Assembly: GCA_027943335.1 (NCBI GenBank)
Contig: BSBK01008847.1
Location: 186,001 to 250,000 of the forward strand
Length of the DNA stretch: 64,000 nt
Reading direction: 5' to 3'
DNA from: Chamaecyparis obtusa
Lineage: Eukaryota; Streptophyta; Pinopsida; Cupressales; Cupressaceae
Positions within the stretch are counted from its first letter, which is position 1. The number at the start of each line of letters is the position of its first letter. The notes under the pieces are model-generated. The model searched no databases, was not told where the DNA came from, and was given only the letters and a program-made list of their open reading frames with translations. The position numbers and the translations under genes are program-made. Below, in pieces: positions 12,546 through 24,338 of the stretch.

Positions 12546-12603
12546 TCGTCATCTGTCACATCAGAGTATTCTTTGAATCAACGTGCTATTCACACATCAA
12601 TTC

Positions 12604-12616
12604 AAAGAGGGGCAAA
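12604..12616 (+). promoter_or_regulatory. Polypurine tract of the Tat element
   Basis: The purine-rich AAAGAGGGGCAAA directly precedes TGTAATACCCC, a plausible LTR start. This is where plus-strand DNA synthesis would be primed. Confidence 0.75.
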
Positions 12617-14454
12617 TGTAATACCCCAAAATTGGCACCTATCAATTTCAATCAATTTTGGTGCATTTCTCAAATTTCTGCATCATCAAAGTCCTAGTTC
12701 ATTAGGTGATTTTCTCTCTCCTACTTGACTTTATTTGACTTGATGTCAATTGCAAAAAACTCTAAAATTGCATTAATCAAATATTTTAATTAATTCCTAA
12801 GTCTTTGACTTTATTAGCTAAATAATCCCTATGATAAATTAATTTAATTCTAAAGTCCTAAGTGCTTTAAATTAAATTAAAATCTACCCCCTTTAGCTAA
12901 AATACCCATAAAGGAATTAATAAATTACTTGGTTATTCGAATGCATTATCACATTTGCATTTAATAAATCCAATATTCAAAGAGTCACCCATATGGCAAT
13001 AATCCATTTCTTTAATTAAGTAATTCTCTAATATTTGTCTCTTTCTCCTCCATTGGAAATGAAGAGTCCACCATTTCGAATCAAGAAACTCTTTGTTCCT
13101 CTTCCAAGCTTGCCTATATCTTGAACCTCATTTTTCATTCGAAAGGGAGCAATTTTTTGAGAGCAAATAGACTATAGTGAAATTCTGTCTCAACTATTTA
13201 CACATTTTCAAAGCTTATTGCATTAATTAGTTTGCTCTCATTTAGTGTTAATTGCATCTTTAGATTAATTTGCTCACTTGCTATTAGTTAATTATCATCT
13301 TTCTTTCAAGCTTTCTTAGACTAGAATCTGCATTTCATATTTACTTTCAAGTTATTAGATTAAAATCTGCACTTCATTTTAGATTACAAACTACATTTTC
13401 ATCTTAGATTAATTGTAGTTTGCTTATCATTATAGTTTTCAAATCCTCCATATTAGCTCGGTCTAATGGTTGTTGGCTCTCCAATCTGAGAGTAATTAAA
13501 CACCTTGATTAATTAGGAGGCAACATGTGACTTCACCATAAATTTTAATTGAGTAATCAATACTCTCCTTCATAATTCGATTGTGTGCGTAATGACTATG
13601 TTGTGTGTAGTTGGATTTGAGGTCCGCTTCAACCACATACATTTTGGCACCTTTCAAGTGTTGGTGTGGCTGTGAGGCCTTAGCCCTGTATCGGGGGCAC
13701 CAAAGGTTAGTGTGAATGGAAGCCCACTAAAAACTTTCCCTAGTTAGATGCCTACATGATTCACCTCTGAAAGGAGTCATAATCTTTGCGTAGGGAGGGG
13801 GAAGAATCTCTCCCGTAGATTCCCATCATAGGCATACACCTGGACGCTTGAATGTGGTATACGACACTGGCCCCTGCCACAAGGGTAACCTTTGAATGTA
13901 TACTATTGAGTCCTTGGAAACACCAAAAACATAGGCGCCCTGTAGGGGGTGACACAACTTTGTGAGGTGCATGTATGCGCATAAGCTATGGGGCAAAGGT
14001 TTTGGCTTTTCACCATTTTTTTGGTAGGGATAAGCTATGTGTTTGTTATCGAGTCTTAAACATTGTCCAATCATTATCAGACAAAGACTTCCCTGATACT
14101 ATCAAGTTGCTTTGTCCTTGATAGGCCTGTTAACGACTACTTCTTGTATCTAAACCTTTGTGTCTTCAAACGAATGCTTGAAACCTCAAAACGAGATTGT
14201 TGATTAAACTATTCTGCAAACCTGTCAAGAAATTGGATTTTCTGTCAGACATCAATTTAGGCTGTATCTCAAAATTCAACTTTAACCTCGAAAACTATGT
14301 CGAACTGTCAAATTTTGGATTTTTCCCACGCGAAGTTTCACTTTTCAGAGGACTTTCTCGCGTGAGACTTTGTTCTTTTACGCGAAGTTTGGTGTTTTCT
14401 TGCGCGACCTTGTACTTTCTCCCGCAAACCTATACCCAGATTTCAAAAACATCA
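12617..14454 (+). repeat. Probable 3' LTR of the Tat element
   Basis: The segment starts TGTAATACCCC right after the polypurine tract and can end at CA (14453-14454), giving 1838 bp. The end is inferred. The dispersed repeat shared with 59016-59680 starts at the very next base, as expected if the element had inserted into a copy of that repeat. The 5' LTR that would prove it is outside the window. Confidence 0.55.
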
Positions 14455-15114
14455 CGATCCTCTTTTTTTCTCTCTGTTCTATTTTTTTTCCTCTTTTTGT
14501 TGGGCTCTATTTCTCCTTCTTGGTGAGTTATTCTAATTATGGTGGCTTTCTTGGCCTTCTTTGGCACTGGTGTTGTTTCTTTCCCTATTTTTTATGATCT
14601 CTCTTTTCTTTGTGGTTGTGTAGCTTTTTCAAAATGTAATCTTATATTTCTACTCAATTTGATGTTATGATTTTTTTCGAAGGAAAAAAACGTAGAATCT
14701 AATAGTTAGTATTAATGGAATAGTTTAAGATAGGAGCTCCCAAACAATCTTTCAAATAATTTATAGGCTATTCCTTAAATAGAAATCCACATGATATAAA
14801 TGAAATGCTTCAAATTTAGAATTGACATATAATAATCATTAAGAAAAGTTCCATTGAAATCTAAACTTAAATTTAAATTTTAAAATATTTGAAATTTATT
14901 TTTTACAAATCATACAAACATTTTAAATTCTTATTTATTAATTTAAGTTGTATAAAAAAATAACGCAATAAGAATCAAAATTGATACCTAAAAAGAAATA
15001 TAAATAAAATAAAATTATACGTTATTTTTATTAAAAATATACTAATTATTATGTAAAAACTAAAAATAATAATATTATAATAAACCCAATTCAAATTTTT
15101 GGAGGAAAGTTATG
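14455..15114. repeat. Dispersed repeat, copy 1 (mate at 59016-59680)
   Basis: About 660 bp are shared in the same orientation with 59016-59680, starting CGATCCTCTTTTT and ending GGAGGAAAGTTATG. The sequence is non-coding and AT-rich in its second half. No termini of a known class are visible. Confidence 0.85.
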
Positions 15115-17108
15115 CAATGTTTAAGAATTGCTACATTTAATTGAGATTCTTTAAAGAGTTTATTCAAATTGAAGTGCCCTCAAAGTTGCCGTTTACAAAT
15201 GGTGAGAACACCTGTTTACTCATTCCGTAATTAACACACAAAGAAAAACCATACGCCAAGTTAAAGTTCACGGCAGAATACATGCTCCCATATTTATTTA
15301 TTTACGAGAGATGCCAAACCTTTCGAAAATGTTTGAGACAATTTTACAGGTTTGTCAAACCAAAAAGTTGAAGCAATACACAAAACTTTTGCTTCAAACC
15401 AAATTCAATATTTTAAAAGCTTTTGTTTTTAAGGATACTTGTTAAAATTCGTATCTTGTTTTTAAAGTTATTAAAAAATTTGTGTGCTAAAAAATACAGA
15501 GGGGCAAATACATTTCTATGATTATTTATAAAATTTGGGTGTTTGTTACACTTTTTAAAAAAAGTTTAAATTATATATTTTTAAATGATTTAAATGAGTT
15601 GTGTAAACAATTATATTTACATCAAAATCTTTTTTAGTAGATATTAATTGAAAATAAATAAATTTCAAGATTCTTTATATTTATATATTTAAAAGTAATT
15701 TTCTTAATTAAAAATAGAATCAATCTCTATGTGAAAAAAACAAAGGTATAAAAGATATTTAAGTTTAAAAAATTTAAATAGAAAGTTTTTTCATATCATC
15801 TAAAGCTTAAGAATGAATCAAGTTGAAAATATTTTTTTTATAATAAAAGATCCAAGCCAAGTCTTATATTACTGATAAATGAATAAAATTTACATTTTTC
15901 TAATATTTTTAATTAAAAACTATATGTTTATTAATATTCTTTTATAGAAAAAAATCTTAATCTTAAATTGTTAATTTTTTGATTAATAATTAATTAAGTA
16001 TATTGCTTCTATAGTTTTATACTTTGACATGAATTAATAATATAATTTAGTAATAAATAATACTAATAATAATTGAATATAAATTATAGTATAATAATAA
16101 TAACTTTTAAAATAAAATAATAAACATATTAACTAAAGATAGGTATGCTAGTCAATTATTTAGAATACCCCTATTTACATGTGAACTATCTTTAATAATA
16201 AAAAAACATGTTGAACTTTTTCTTTCATGGCATCAAATAAAGGCATTTCTCGAAGGGAAGTAAAGCACAATGCTTCTCCTTAAGTTAAGCACTATTTTCC
16301 TCATTAAAAACCAGGCTGCTTCTGTGGAGCTGGGGCTCTTCAATCTCACCAATCCGTTGTATCTGGTATAAGCAATTTATCTCTTTCAAATTACATTTCA
16401 AAAGAATTTTACTTGTTTAATAGAGATTTTTGTAATATTTAAAAATTTAAAAATTTTAATGCATTTTAACGATTTAATAGAGGTTTTTTAATATCTATAA
16501 AGTTATTTTTTAAAATATTAAAATAAAATAATTAGTATTTTTTAATGTTGAATATATCTATTATTTTATTGCCCTCCAAGCTCTCAAGACACAAAGCTGT
16601 AGTTATCAGTTTTGTTCGGTTTCTTTTTTTTTCCGTAGCTCCTTTACGCAACTCTCTCTTATCTCTTCATGGCCGCCACTTCTTCTTTCTTAGGGTTTAA
16701 GGTAAATAAAAATAAGAAGAGTTTGAAATCAGGGTTCATTGAAAGATATCTTGTTAACGAGTTATTCTCTCTTTCTTTTAAATATATTCAATTTTTCAGG
16801 TCATTATAAAATAAATAAATTTAATATCTTTAAATTTATTTATCAAATATTTATTACTATTTATTTCTAAATTGTAAAATTCTTAAATTAAAATTTTGAG
16901 TTTTAATTTGATGGTTGTATAATTATATTTAGATTATTCTTTTTTAATAAACAATTAAAACATAAGAAAATTGTACAATTTTTTTGAAATGAAAATTTGA
17001 AGATGTATATGGATGGGGGAGGGGGTTGTAGAAGACGAGGATTGATACTGATACTATCTTTGAAAACAAGAGACCAAGGCACTTGGAGACACCATTTGTT
17101 TCATATAA
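15115..17108. other. AT-rich intergenic DNA
   Basis: No gene, RNA or element termini are recognised except the possible exon at 16669-16701. A pocket of more balanced composition at 16300-16370 has coding-like base use but no start or clear splice sites. Confidence 0.6.
16669..16701 (+). other. Possible orphan first exon
   Basis: An ATG in good context (CTTCATGGCCGCC) follows a pyrimidine-rich leader (CTCTCTCTTATCTCTTC). It opens eleven codons (MAATSSFLGFK) that end exactly at AAG|GTAAAT, a good plant splice donor. No convincing downstream exon is found. An in-phase open stretch after a possible acceptor near 17031 runs only until the duplicated segment starts at 17109. This may be the start of a host gene cut off by repeats, or chance. 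Confidence 0.25.
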
Positions 17109-17924
17109 TTTAATAATTTACAACAAATATCATGACATCAAAATTTCTAAATTGCAAATCCTTTAGTAAGTGTATGGCCAAATACTAAATAGGAAATGAA
17201 AAATATTCAAAAGAAAAATGGAAGTATTAAACACCAATCAACAATTAGATCTATAGGATAAAAGGAGCAAAGATTTCATCTAGAAACAAATCATCCATGA
17301 AAAGCAAAGGAAACTTCATAGGAATCAATCAAATTTAACAAAGTGAAATGAAGAAGTATTTGTTGAAAAGATGAAGTATCAAACTCCCAATAACAATCAA
17401 ACCTATACAATTAAAGGAGCAAATATTTCATCTAGAACCAAAACATCCATCAAAAGCAAAGGAAACCTCATAGGAATCAATCAAGTCCAACAAAGTGTAT
17501 AAGAAAACCGAAGGAAAGGGCCCAAACCAAAAAGTTGAATCTTTCAACACTACAAATACTTTTTCTATTTTGTATGATGATGCATATTAGAATATGAATA
17601 TAGAAATACTCACAAGAATGAAGAAGAAATTGTATTATTATACCCAAATTTTTGACTCCCAAGGGTTAAGTAGAATTCACCCACATATAGAAAATATTGT
17701 AAAAAGTGACAAAGTTACATTGGCTCCTATTTTCCCTTAGGTTACATGGTTATTTTTTTTGTTTCCCAAACCATTTAGCCTTTAAGTTTTATGTTTTTTT
17801 AATTTATTTGTGTGGTAGAGGGCACCTTTTACATGGGAGATGGTGGGAATATTCGAGAGAACATAGTTTAAAGTATCCTACAATCAAATACATTATGAGC
17901 AAGGTATCTAGTAGTGGGGACATG
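17109..17924. repeat. Duplicated segment copy 1, left half
   Basis: This matches 35709-36523 almost base for base. It ends at ACATG, where the chromovirus array was inserted, and resumes at 33537. It has no recognisable gene. The short frame near 17477-17662 on the minus strand is also in the other copy but resembles nothing known. Confidence 0.9.
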
Positions 17925-18794
17925 TGATGAAGGGTGCTCCCCTTAATACCACAAACGCATAACAGAAATAGAGAAACAACAACACTATGCAAGAACAGAA
18001 AATTGGCTTCTTATTATCTCCACAAATGTGGAATTACAAACTTTCAGAATTACAATATGCAAAGCCACATGGGCATTCCCTTACAATATTCTGTAGGACA
18101 AAGCCTCGAGTCAATACTCAGATCTACTACCCAGAACTAATCTGAACTGCCTAAGACAATAATACAGCCTTCCTTATATAGGCAATTTTCCACAGCTTGG
18201 GAAGGTTCCAAAATTTTAGCCAATAAGGCCGACCAAACTTAGAATTATTTTATTTTACATTTTATTACATTATAGTCGGCTCAAGATAACCTTTGAAACC
18301 CGAATAGAAATTTTGAAGAAAATTATTTTTCGCCATTTCAAGTGGCCCAACTTCCGAAGACCATAAGTCATCACCAGTTGACCCGATCGGCTATTATAAC
18401 CCCATTTCAAAAATGCCATGAGGCGCTCTACAAGCTTGTTTGGCGCAAGCGCTCGTCACCCAAATTTTTGACCTCATCCGGGGCCTCTAAAGCCTTCAAA
18501 ACTGAGTTCAAAATTTTTGTACCCTGCTGCCAATACCGAAAATCTTCAATATCTTCCAATATACACTTGATCTGGCAATGAAACTTTACTGGCAGACTTA
18601 TATGACCAAAATGAACCTCCAAGAAAAAAATCAGATCATTCTGAGCACATACGAAAAATTACCAAAAATAGTAACTTTTCATAAATAGCAGCTCTGCACA
18701 AAATAGCCCTTATTGAATATAAAAAAATAGAAATATATATATATTTTTTTGGGTGATGCAAGATTGCTCTTACACCCAGGATGCTCCTGCATCA
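17925..18794 (-). repeat. Chromovirus LTR A (outermost left)
   Basis: 870 bp, TGATGAAGGG... to ...CCTGCATCA on the plus strand. A TATA box (CCTATATAAGG on the minus strand, 18173-18182) would drive minus-strand transcription. To its right lies the purine-rich end (minus strand CCTGGGTGTC) used as polypurine tract. Target duplication ACATG is immediately to the left. Confidence 0.95.
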
Positions 18795-18832
18795 GACACC
18801 CAGGGTAATTTGAGAAGTGACCCTGTCACGAC

Positions 18833-20290
18833 TCAGGTGTACAGAGGAAAACCAAGACGGTTAACCTCCTCCTTTGTTAGCCATGATGAATCTTCAATAG
18901 GTCATCCTTTCCATTTGACCAAATACTCTTCATATGCCCTGTTCCTTGTGCTTCTGCCAACACGACTGTCCAGTATGTCTTCAATCTCTTTGATATCTGA
19001 ACTGGTTGTTGGAATACTCCACTGTGCTGCTACAACCTCATCTTCAACACCTCCTTCATGATACTCTGTCAAATCTGAAATGTTAAACACTGGTGAAATA
19101 TTCAGCTCAGTAGGCAATTCTACCTCATATGCATTTCCTGAATCATGTTTCTTCAGTATCCTACATGGCCCAAACTTCTTCATTTTCAGCTTGTTATATG
19201 TACCAACCGAAAATCGCTCCTTCCGCAAATGAACCATGACTTCATCGCCAACCTGAAATTCCTTATGCCTTCTTTTCTCGTCTGCCTTAGCCTTATACTG
19301 TGCATTCATCTTGATAATATGCTTCCTCGCCTCCTCATGGATGTTCTTCAAGTGTTTTGCAAAATCCTCAGCTTCAGCACTACTTATTTCTCCTTTATCG
19401 ATCTTTCTCAATTCAGATGCATTTCTTGGACTACTTCCATATACAATCTGAAATGGTGATTTACCAGTGCTACTATTGATAGAATTATTGTATGCAAAAT
19501 TTTACCTGTGGTAAAATCAAATCCCATCCTGTTGGCTTATTTCCAACCAAACATCTCAGCAAATTTTCCAAACTCCTATTCACCACCTCTGTCTGTCCAT
19601 CAGTCTGTGGATGATGTGATGAACTAAACTTCAAATCTATTTTCAACTTCTTCCATAGTGTACACCAGAAATATCCAACAAGCTTAGTGTCCCGATCTGA
19701 AACTATGGTCTTTGACAAACCATGAAGTCTCACTACTTCTCTGAAAAATAATTCTGCTACATGAACAGCATCATTAGTCTTCTTGCAGGGAATGAAATGT
19801 GCCATCTTCAAAAATCTGTCAACTACTACAAAAATTGAATCATGTCCCCGCTGTGTCCTCGATAAACCAAGAACAAAGTCCATACTAATATCCTCCCAAG
19901 GCTTCTCTGGTATAAGTAATGGCTGATACAACCCTGTATTCTGCTTCACTCCTTTCGCCATCTGACATACTCTGCAACTCTGTACAAACTTCTTCACATC
20001 TTGCTGCAATTGTGGCCAATAATAATTTTCACTAACCAAAGCAAGGGTTTTATCACGACCAAAATGTCCAACCAATCCTCCACTATGCTTCTCCTTGATG
20101 AGATTCTCCCTCATAGAACTTCGTGAAATGCACAATTGACTCCCTCTGAATAGCATATCATCTTGGATGATGAAATCCAACCATTTCGTCCTGTCTAGAG
20201 TAACAGGTTCTGTACAAACTTTCCAAGCTTCACCAAAATCAGGATCCTCTGGATACAAAGTCTTGAGTTCCTTGAATCCAACCACCTCAA
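18833..20290 (-). pseudogene. Chromovirus copy 1: integrase with chromodomain
   Basis: The HHCC finger (HSGGLVGHFG ... CRVCQ) is at about 19960-20090. The catalytic core has MDFVLGLSR, VSDRDTKL and DGQTEVVNR, so D-D-E is retained (19590-19880). After a frameshift near 19490 come the GPY/F-like KKFGPCRILKK patch and a chromodomain near 18860-18960 (EEYLVKWKG ... SSWLTKEEVNRL). A TGA at 18899-18901 replaces the Arg codon present in copies 2 and 3. The frame ends at 18833. Chromodomains of such elements direct insertion to modified chromatin. Confidence 0.85.
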
Positions 20291-21660
20291 TCTACATCTC
20301 TGTCAGCAATAGTTGCCTTCTGCTAAGAGCATCTATAACCCTGTTAGACTTTCCACTTCTGTGTTTTAAAACAAATGTATAACTCTGAAAAACTCAACCC
20401 ATTTCAAATGCCTCTGATTCAACTTTCCTTGACTATTCAAATATTGCAAAGCTTGATGATCAGTATACAAAACAAACTCCTTAGGAAGTAGATAATGTCT
20501 CCACTTCTTTAATGCCTGAACTATAGCATAAAATTCTTGATCATAAACAAAATATTTTCTCTTGGCATCATTTAACTTCTCACTGAAATAAGCAACAGGT
20601 TTACCTTCTTGGCTCATAACAGCTCCTATTGCAGTACCACTAGCATCACAATCTACTTGAAACACCTTATTAAAATCTGGAAGTGCTAAAATAGGTTATT
20701 CTGTAACTTTGTGTTTCAACAATTGAAAACTCTTTTCTGCCCCATTAGTCCACTTAAACTCTTTTCTATCCCCTCTCATTGTTTCAGTCAAGGGTCCACA
20801 AATACTACTAAAATTTCTGATAAACTTTCTGTAAAAGCTAGCTAGACCATGAAAAGATCTTACCTCGGTAGCACTCCTTGGAGTAGGCCATTCAAGGATA
20901 GCCTGTACTTTCTCTGGGTCCATTTTTAGACCTTCTGCTGAAACTACAAATCTCAAATACACTAACTCTTTCTTCACAAAACTGCACTTCTTCAAATTAA
21001 TCAATAATTTCTCCTCTCAACTTCTCAAATACCATACGAATATGCATCATATGCTCATCCAATGTCTTACTAAAGATCAAAATATCATCTAGGTAAACAA
21101 TGACAAACTTACCCAGAAATTCTTTCAGAACCTCATTCATGAGCCGCATGAAAGTGCTCGGTGCATTGGTTAGCCCAAAAGGCATGACTAACCACTCGTA
21201 CAGTCCTTCCTTTGTCTTGAAGGCAGTCTTCCATTCATCTCCTTCTCTGATCCGAATCTGATGATATCCACTCTTCAGATCTATCTTTGAGAAATACACA
21301 GCTCCACTCAAATAGTCCATAATATCATCCATTCATGGCAATAGAAACCTGTACTTGATTGTGATCTTGTTTATTGCCCTAGAATCTGTACACATCCTCC
21401 ATTCGCCATTCTTCTTTGGTGCTAATACCGCTGGTACAGCACAGGGACTCAGGCTCTCTCGAATCAACCCCTTCTGCAATAACTCGTGTACTTGTCTGTT
21501 CAACTCTTCACTTTCTGCCGGTGTCATTCTATGTGCTGCCTTGTTTGGCAAACTGGCTCCTAGAATCAAATCCATCTGATGACTGATCTTCCTTACCGAT
21601 GGTAATCCATCAGGTACATTATCAGATACAATATCCTGAAACTCATTCAATAAATCTGCA
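20291..21660 (-). pseudogene. Chromovirus copy 1: reverse transcriptase and RNase H
   Basis: RT motifs include [30 protein letters not shown] and the catalytic [10 protein letters not shown] (about 21080-21110). RNase H follows with [15 protein letters not shown] and [11 protein letters not shown] (20366-20665). The frame is broken by stops, by a frameshift near 21000 (GEIID instead of the [10 protein letters not shown] read in copies 2 and 3) and by another between RNase H and integrase. A TGA near 21333 stands where copy 3 has an Arg codon before MDDIMD. Confidence 0.88.
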
Positions 21661-22145
21661 ACCTCTACAGGTACATCCTCTACTTCTTCTTTACCAACTT
21701 TTGGAATTAAAGCAAAACACACATGATCATGCCTCATACCATCTAGGAATTTTCTTCCATCAACAAATGTTATTCTTGCATTACTTCTTCGGTCTCCTTC
21801 AATGGCTTTAGCTTGTGTCACACTCCATCTTTTGTCAGGGAATAAGTATTCGCACGACCATCGTGTACAGCACATCTGTCAAACTGCCATGGTCTACCCA
21901 ATAACATATGACATGCATCCATAGAGATGATATCACATAGTACCTCATCTTGGTACCCACCAATCTTGAACTTTACCAGGCACTGTTCACTGACCATGAC
22001 CTTGTGGTCATCCTGCACCCAGGCAATCCGATATGGATGTGGGTGTTTCTATCTCTTGAGCTTCAACTTTGTCACCATCTCTTCTGACACTAAATTGTCA
22101 GTGCTTCCACTATCGATAATTACATCGCAGCATTTACCCTCACAC
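21661..22145 (-). pseudogene. Chromovirus copy 1: protease region
   Basis: The retropepsin frame contains the DSGSTDNLVSE active-site region near 22080-22110 and MLLGRPWQFDRC near 21880-21910. A TGA stands in place of Arg after KDGV (21816-21818). About 10 nt present in copy 2 are missing near 21783, which shifts the frame into the RT part. The domain would process the polyprotein. Confidence 0.8.
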
Positions 22146-22249
22146 TTGCATCGAGTGCGAAATAGGCTCCTCCTTTGTTTAGGTTCGTTCTCACCACTCA
22201 GCAAGACTCTTCTGTTAATTAGCGTTTCTCCTCTTTCAGCATCTTCAAA

Positions 22250-23329
22250 ATTTGATGATCTAGCATCTTCATCTACATGTGCAACTCTGGCCTGGCCTTC
22301 ATTTCTCCTATCTGTTCTGCCTTGGCGCTGAGGACATTCAAATGCCCTATGACCTTCTTCTCCACATTGAAAACATGTTCCACGGAAGCCACCCCTTTCA
22401 GATCCTTGTCCTCTTCCTCTTCCTCTTTGATCTCTATTATTCTGATCCTGGAAGCGATTGGAATTATTTCTTCACTGATTCTGACTGCTGCTGGCCTCAT
22501 CCTTCTTTTTTGGATCTTCATTTCGGCCACCATATGACCGTCCACCAGATCATCCATCGTGACCTCTTCCGTTTTGTCTGCTCTCAAACTTCTTGTTCAG
22601 CTTTTCCTCTACTTTTAGGGCAAACTGGTATGCCTCTTCAATACTGTTCATTCGAACCAGATTCAACTCCTCCTGAATGCTTGGCCTTAACCCATTAAGG
22701 TATCGGGCAACTTTCTCCTTATCAGCTTCTGCATGGCCTGTTCTGATGAGAAGTCGATAGAACTCGTCTGTATACTCCTGAATAGATCTTCCTGCTTGCT
22801 TCAAACTCTACATTTTCTTCAGTAGGTCAAGCTCATAATCAACAGGAATGAACTATCGCTTCAATTTATCCACCATCCGATCCCATCTCGTGATTTTCTC
22901 CTTTCCCCTTCCGTTTCACTCCAACTGAATTTCTTGCCACTAAATCTTCGCATGACTTTTCAGTCTGGCCTTCACAAATTTGACCCTATCAGGATCCTCA
23001 ACATCTTCGTACTCAAAATATTCCTCACATTCATTGATCCAGTCGATCAATTCCTCTGGGTTAAGATTTTCAGAAAATGTAGGAACCTCAATCTTAGGTC
23101 TTTTCCCAATTTTAGAAATTGCCCAAAAAAGTCTTTCTTCCTTCTGGTTCACAATTTTAGCTTCTCCTTCTTGATATTCTTCTTCGGCTTCATTCTCGCT
23201 TTCGTCTCTGACATTAAGATTCATTCCCCTGTGAATCTCTTCTTGCAATGCTCGCACTTGTCTCTGTAGCTCTCTAACCTCAAGTGTCACAGCACCAGCT
23301 CTTCTGCCACGTTCTCTTCGTGGAGGCAT
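22250..23329 (-). pseudogene. Chromovirus copy 1: gag
   Basis: The start ATG at 23329 (MPPRRERGRRAGA) follows the primer site by about 90 nt. An N-terminal helix-forming stretch (LEVRELQRQVRALQEEI) precedes the capsid domain (PTFSENLNPEELIDWINECE ... IQEYTDEFYRLLIRTGHAE). A CCHC zinc knuckle, CFQCGEEGHRAFEC, lies near 22330-22375. Stops occur near 22939, 22852 and 22806. This is the only copy with codon 4 still CGA. Gag would bind and package the element RNA. Confidence 0.85.
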
Positions 23330-23416
23330 TTTCGCGATGCGCACTGAAACCCTAACCACGGTCCTAGTGCAAACTGCCTCACAGTCAACGATCTGTTTAC
23401 ACACTCAAGAACTCCT

Positions 23417-23428
23417 GCTCTGATACCA
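23417..23428 (-). promoter_or_regulatory. tRNA-iMet primer binding site, chromovirus copy 1
   Basis: The minus strand reads TGGTATCAGAGC, two bases (AG) inside the LTR B boundary. It matches the usual plant initiator-Met primer site for minus-strand DNA synthesis. Confidence 0.95.
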
Positions 23429-23430
23429 CT

Positions 23431-24300
23431 TGATGATGGGTGCTCTCCTTAATACCACAAATGCATAACAGAAATAGAGAAACAACAACAATATGCAAGA
23501 ACAGAAAATTGGCTTCTTATTATCTCCACAAATGTGGAATTACAAACTTTCAAAATTACAATATGCAAAGCCACATGGGCATTCCCTTACAATATTCTGT
23601 AGGACAAAGCCTCGAGTCAATACTCAGATCTACTACCCAGAACTATTCTGAACTGCCTAAGACAATAATACAGCCTTCCTTATATAGGTAATTTTCCACC
23701 GCCTGGGAAGGTTCCAGAATTTTAGCCAATAAGGCCGACCAAACTTAGAATTATTTTATTTTACATTTTATTACATTATAGTCGGCTCAAGATAACCTTT
23801 GAAACCCGAACAAAATTTTTGAAGAAAATTATTTTCTGCCATTTCAGGTGGCCCAACTTTCGAAGACCATAAGTCATCACCAGTTGACCCGATCGGCTAT
23901 TATAACCCCATTTCAGAAACACCACGAAGTGCTGTAGAGGCTTGACCGGCGCAAGCGCTTGTCACCCAAATTTTTGACCTCGTCCGGGGCCTCTAAAGCT
24001 TTCAAAATTGAGTTCAAAGTTTCTGTACCCTGCTGCCAATACCCAAAATCTTCAATATTTTCCAATATACACCTGATCTGGCAATGAAACTTTACTGGCA
24101 GACTTATATGACCAAAATGAACCTCCAAGAAAGAAATCAGATCATTCTGAGCACATACGAAAAATTACCAAAAATAGTAACTTTTCATAAATAACAGCTC
24201 TGCACAAAATAGCCCTTATTGAATATAAAAAAATAGAATTTTTTTTTTTTTTTTTTGGGCGATGCAAGATTGCTCTTACACCCAGGATGCTCCTGCATCA
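23431..24300 (-). repeat. Chromovirus LTR B
   Basis: 870 bp, starting TGATGATGGG and ending CCTGCATCA. It serves both as 5' LTR of copy 1 and 3' LTR of copy 2. The minus-strand TATA box is at 23680-23688. No target duplication occurs at either edge, as expected for an internal LTR of a recombinant array. Confidence 0.95.
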
Positions 24301-24338
24301 GACACCTGGGGTAATTTGAAAAGTGACCCTGTCATGAC

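Larger units (their letters stand above)
7040..12603 (+). other. Long non-coding 3' region of the Tat element
   Basis: About 5.6 kb between integrase and the polypurine tract has no recognisable protein. It contains several separate families of short tandem repeats, listed individually, and an A-rich stretch. Open frames here are short and match nothing. A large, variable, tandem-repeat-bearing region at this place is typical of Tat/Ogre elements. Confidence 0.7.
1..14454 (+). mobile_element. Tat/Ogre-like Ty3/gypsy LTR retrotransposon, 5' end outside window
   Basis: The order of domains on the plus strand is gag, aspartic protease, long linker, reverse transcriptase, RNase H, a second RNase H, integrase, a long non-coding tail, a polypurine tract and a probable 3' LTR. 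The second RNase H between the usual RNase H and integrase, and the long repeat-rich 3' tail, are known traits of the plant Tat lineage (Ogre, Retand). The 5' LTR and primer site lie left of the window. Reading frames are kept over about 7 kb but carry more than twenty in-frame stops, so the copy is dead. The lineage call rests on motifs and architecture, not on a tree. Confidence 0.85.

Noticed and set aside
22277..22698. Open frames on the plus strand opposite chromovirus gag
   Set aside because: They are shadows of the minus-strand gag; the same shadows recur at 27795-28055.
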